A stretch of 64,000 nt of DNA, taken from the NCBI RefSeq assembly GCF_001299635.1, contig NZ_JRHN01000031.1:1-64000 (forward strand), read 5' to 3'. Positions within the stretch are counted from its first letter, which is position 1, and every line of letters begins with the position of its first letter. Below, in pieces: positions 61,550 to 64,000 of this stretch. Position numbers and translations under genes: made by a program. Origin of the DNA: Clostridioides difficile (GTDB lineage Bacteria; Bacillota; Clostridia; Peptostreptococcales; Peptostreptococcaceae). The notes below the pieces were generated by a model, which was not told the origin of the DNA, ran no database searches, and saw nothing but the letters and a program-made list of their open reading frames with translations.

Positions 61550-63922
61550 ATGAGTCAAACTAATAGAATAGAAGAATTTAGACAAGAATACATTAATTCT
61601 AAGCCTATGATATGTTGTGAAAGGGCTAGAATTTTTACAGAATCGCATAAAAAAACTGAGGGAGAAGCTATATGTATAAGAAGAGCTAAAGCTTTTTTAG
61701 AGACATGTAAAGGACTTCCTATAAAAATATTTGAAAATGAATTAATTGTTGGGACAGCAGGTAAGTTTAGAAGAACAGGTATATTGACACCAGAATTTTC
61801 TTGGCAATGGGTAGATAAAGAAATGGATACCTTTGACGAAAGAACTCAAGACCCATATGTAATATCAAAAGAACAAATAGAATTTATAAGAAAAGAAATA
61901 TTCCCATATTGGAAGGGAAAATCTTTGGAAGAAGTTTTTTTAGCAAGAATCCCAGAAGATACAGCTAAGATATTGGTAGATACAGGTATAATAGACAATG
62001 ACTCTAAGTGGAGACAGGCAGTTGGTGAGGTAACACCAGATTATCAAGATATACTATTTGTAAAAGGATACAAAGGAATTAAAGAAGATGCAGATAAAAA
62101 AATAGCAGAATTAGATATATCAATTTCAGAAAATATTGAAAAAATAGATTTCTACAAATCTGTTTCTATAGTAGCAGAGGCTATTATGACACTGGCAAAT
62201 AGATATTCAAATCTTGCAAAAGAAATGAGTGAATCTGAAACAGATGAAAAAAGAAAAGCAGAACTTTTAAAAATAGCAGAAATATGTATGAATGTACCAG
62301 CAAATCCTCCAACTAGTTTTTATGAAGCAATACAATTTGTATGGTTTGTACAATTAGGTGGTGTTTTATCAGAAAATCCTCTAGCATTAAATTTAGGTAG
62401 ATTTGACCAATATATGTATCCATATTATGAAAATGATGCTAAAGAAGGTAAGATAACTGAATCAGAAGCTCAGGAACTAATAGAAGCTCTTTGGATTAAG
62501 TTGTCAGAATGGGTATGGACTATATCAGCAAATACAGCCAATTATTTTGCAGGATATAATCAATTCCAAAATCTTACTGTTGGTGGCAAAAAGAGAAATG
62601 GTACTGATGGAACAAATGCTATTTCATATATGTGTTTAAAGGCTACAGAAAGTGTAAAAACTCATCAGCCAGGTTTAAGTGTTAGAATAAGCCAAGGAGC
62701 ACCAGATGATTTCGTTATGGCAGTTGCAAAACTAGTAAAACAAGGTACTGGTTTCCCTGCTATACACAGTGATAGTGCAGGGGCACAAATGTTATTACAA
62801 GATGGATATGATGCAGAAGATGCAAGAGACTGGAGTAATTGTGGTTGTGTAGTTCCTCATTTTAGAAAAACAGGGCAATGGACTTCAGCAGTAAATATAA
62901 ACTTTGCAGCAGCTTTAGAATATGCCATGAATGAAGGTAAAAGTAGATTAACTGGAGAAACAATGGGGTTAGATGCAAAGAGTATCACAGAATTTACTTC
63001 TTTTGAAGAACTTAAAGATGAGTTTTTAAAGCAATTAGCATACCTTATCAAAAATTCTGTTATAGGAACTACTGTTGCACAACAAATTCATAAAGAAATG
63101 GTACCAAGACCATTTTTGTCTACTTGTGTAGATGGATGTTTAGATAAAGGTACTGATTTAAGTAAAGGTGGAGCAAAATATAATATAGGGCCTGTATTAA
63201 CTGGTATAGGGCTGGGAGTGGTTTCAAACTCACTAGCAGCCATAAAAAAATTAGTATTTGAAGATAAAGTTACTACACTAGAAGAGTTAACAAAAGCACT
63301 AAACAATGATTGGGAAGGTTATGAAGATTTAAGAAAACTTGCACTTGATGTTCCTAAGTATGGAAATGATAATGATTATGTAGATTCATTAGCAATTGAA
63401 GTTTCTGATTTTTATTATACAGAAACTAGAAAATATAAAGATATATTTGGTTCAAAATTTAATAGTGCATTTATGGGAATATCAAACTATGTGCCAACTG
63501 GAAAAATTGTAGGTGCAACTCCATGTGGAAGAAAAGCAACAAAACCTTTGACAGAAGGTGTTTCTCCATTCGTTGGGACTGACACAACAAGTCCTCTAGC
63601 AGCTATGAAATCTGCATCAAAAATAAATCATGATGTCCATACTGGTGGAACTCTTTTAAACTTAAGACTGAATCAAGATTTAGTGGAAACAGAAAGAGGA
63701 CTTAGAAATCTATCATCTATGGTAAAATCATATTTTGCTCTAGGAGGATTCCATGTACAATTTAATACAATATCAAACGATATTCTATTAAAGGCTCAAG
63801 AAAATCCAGAAGAATATAAAGATTTACTAGTGAGAGTTGCTGGATATAGCACTCAATTTGTTAATTTATCAAGAGAAATGCAAGATGCTATAATAGCTAG
63901 AAATGCACATAGTAAATTTTAA
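61550..63922 (+). CDS. Glycyl radical enzyme, dehydratase/decarboxylase-like with atypical active site
   Basis: 790 aa, start after AAAGGGGG. Oxygen-sensitive cytoplasmic enzyme of the pyruvate formate-lyase superfamily. The PFL-type domain fills residues 1-640 and the glycine radical domain the rest. The radical glycine is G765 in VRVAGYS, and the thiyl cysteine is C433 in NCGCVVPHF. G765 matches the number I recall for C. difficile HypD (trans-4-hydroxyproline dehydratase, 789 aa, C434, G765). However, dehydratases and decarboxylases keep Glu two residues after the Cys (GCVEP); here it is V435. The chemistry may thus differ, and I do not name a substrate. The activase gene follows 14 bases later. 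Confidence 0.85.
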   Translation: MSQTNRIEEFRQEYINSKPMICCERARIFTESHKKTEGEAICIRRAKAFLETCKGLPIKIFENELIVGTAGKFRRTGILTPEFSWQWVDKEMDTFDERTQDPYVISKEQIEFIRKEIFPYWKGKSLEEVFLARIPEDTAKILVDTGIIDNDSKWRQAVGEVTPDYQDILFVKGYKGIKEDADKKIAELDISISENIEKIDFYKSVSIVAEAIMTLANRYSNLAKEMSESETDEKRKAELLKIAEICMNVPANPPTSFYEAIQFVWFVQLGGVLSENPLALNLGRFDQYMYPYYENDAKEGKITESEAQELIEALWIKLSEWVWTISANTANYFAGYNQFQNLTVGGKKRNGTDGTNAISYMCLKATESVKTHQPGLSVRISQGAPDDFVMAVAKLVKQGTGFPAIHSDSAGAQMLLQDGYDAEDARDWSNCGCVVPHFRKTGQWTSAVNINFAAALEYAMNEGKSRLTGETMGLDAKSITEFTSFEELKDEFLKQLAYLIKNSVIGTTVAQQIHKEMVPRPFLSTCVDGCLDKGTDLSKGGAKYNIGPVLTGIGLGVVSNSLAAIKKLVFEDKVTTLEELTKALNNDWEGYEDLRKLALDVPKYGNDNDYVDSLAIEVSDFYYTETRKYKDIFGSKFNSAFMGISNYVPTGKIVGATPCGRKATKPLTEGVSPFVGTDTTSPLAAMKSASKINHDVHTGGTLLNLRLNQDLVETERGLRNLSSMVKSYFALGGFHVQFNTISNDILLKAQENPEEYKDLLVRVAGYSTQFVNLSREMQDAIIARNAHSKF

Positions 63923-63936
63923 TTACGAGGTATATT

Positions 63937-64000
63937 ATGAGTAAAAAAGGCAGAGTTGTAAAAGTGCAACATTTTTCAGTAAATGATGGAGATGGTATAA
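63937..64000 (+). CDS. Glycyl radical enzyme activating enzyme, 5' end only
   Basis: 21 codons are visible before the window ends; start after ACGAGG. VVKVQHFSVNDGDGI matches the N-terminus of PflA-type radical SAM activases, which read FS-x-N-DGPGIRT or similar. The activase uses a [4Fe-4S] cluster and S-adenosylmethionine to abstract hydrogen from G765 of the neighbouring enzyme. The CxxxCxxC motif lies outside the window. Confidence 0.8.
   Translation, partial: MSKKGRVVKVQHFSVNDGDGI

Noticed and set aside
1-64000. CRISPR arrays, tRNA or rRNA genes, insertion sequences and phage genes
   Set aside because: No regularly spaced repeats, transposase or integrase genes, cloverleaf sequences or rRNA segments were seen on either strand by reading.

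Overview
The window is low-GC (roughly 30% by eye) Firmicute DNA with AGGAGG-type ribosome sites and frequent GTG/TTG starts. A cell-wall protein made only of CWB2 repeats, a Cys-rich exosporium protein matching CdeC, and a bcd-etfBA-crt-hbd-thl butyrate operon together point to the chromosome of Clostridioides difficile. This is recognised from protein families and gene order, not from a database search. The region is core chromosome. No prophage, IS element, CRISPR array, rRNA or tRNA was seen.

Layout. 1-13.6 kb: a 5'-broken UvrD-type helicase remnant, a small Fe-S RecB-type nuclease, then addB-addA-sbcD-sbcC, a compact DNA end-processing operon. 13.7-23.2 kb: a CNNM/CorC-like protein, an AI-2E-type permease, peptidase T, the CWB2 protein Cwp18, a reverse-strand nadK-yfcE pair, a YtrB-like ABC pair with a membrane-anchored unknown, and a YbaK-type deacylase. 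23.2-29.9 kb: a 700-bp leader and the six-gene crotonyl-CoA/butyrate operon. 30-32.3 kb: pseudouridine synthase, NdpA-like protein and, convergently, an acyl carrier protein.

32.5-39.9 kb is a sporulation neighbourhood. It holds three tiny Cys-rich two-helix membrane proteins (one only 59 aa), ccpA, a Lys-rich and a Glu/Asp-rich protein divergently arranged, a 6S-like RNA with its own promoter and terminator, cdeC, and a SpoVB-type flippase. Four sigma-K-like promoters of the form ANC-N15-17-CATANNNTW precede these genes, and each predicted start point falls at a short stem-loop.

39.9-52.7 kb: a PHP phosphatase, a MocR regulator, a DUF896 protein, an M18 aminopeptidase, a mannose-family PTS operon (GntR regulator, IIA, BtpA/SgcQ protein, IIB, IIC, IID), a LysR regulator, a lipoprotein, moeA-mobB and an orphan GatB-like IIB. 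52.9-64 kb: an ABC exporter, a multi-pass transporter paired with an M20 amidohydrolase, a ZIP metal transporter, a DUF2812 protein, an AgrA/AgrC-like two-component pair, and a glycyl radical enzyme with the start of its activase. The glycyl radical enzyme has the catalytic Cys and radical Gly but Val where dehydratase-type relatives carry Glu, and a perfect 16-bp palindrome sits at its probable transcription start.

Where the ribosome site clearly decided it, start codons were moved downstream of the longest open frame (sbcD, sbcC, etfB, thlA, ccpA, spoVB and others); each entry says so.
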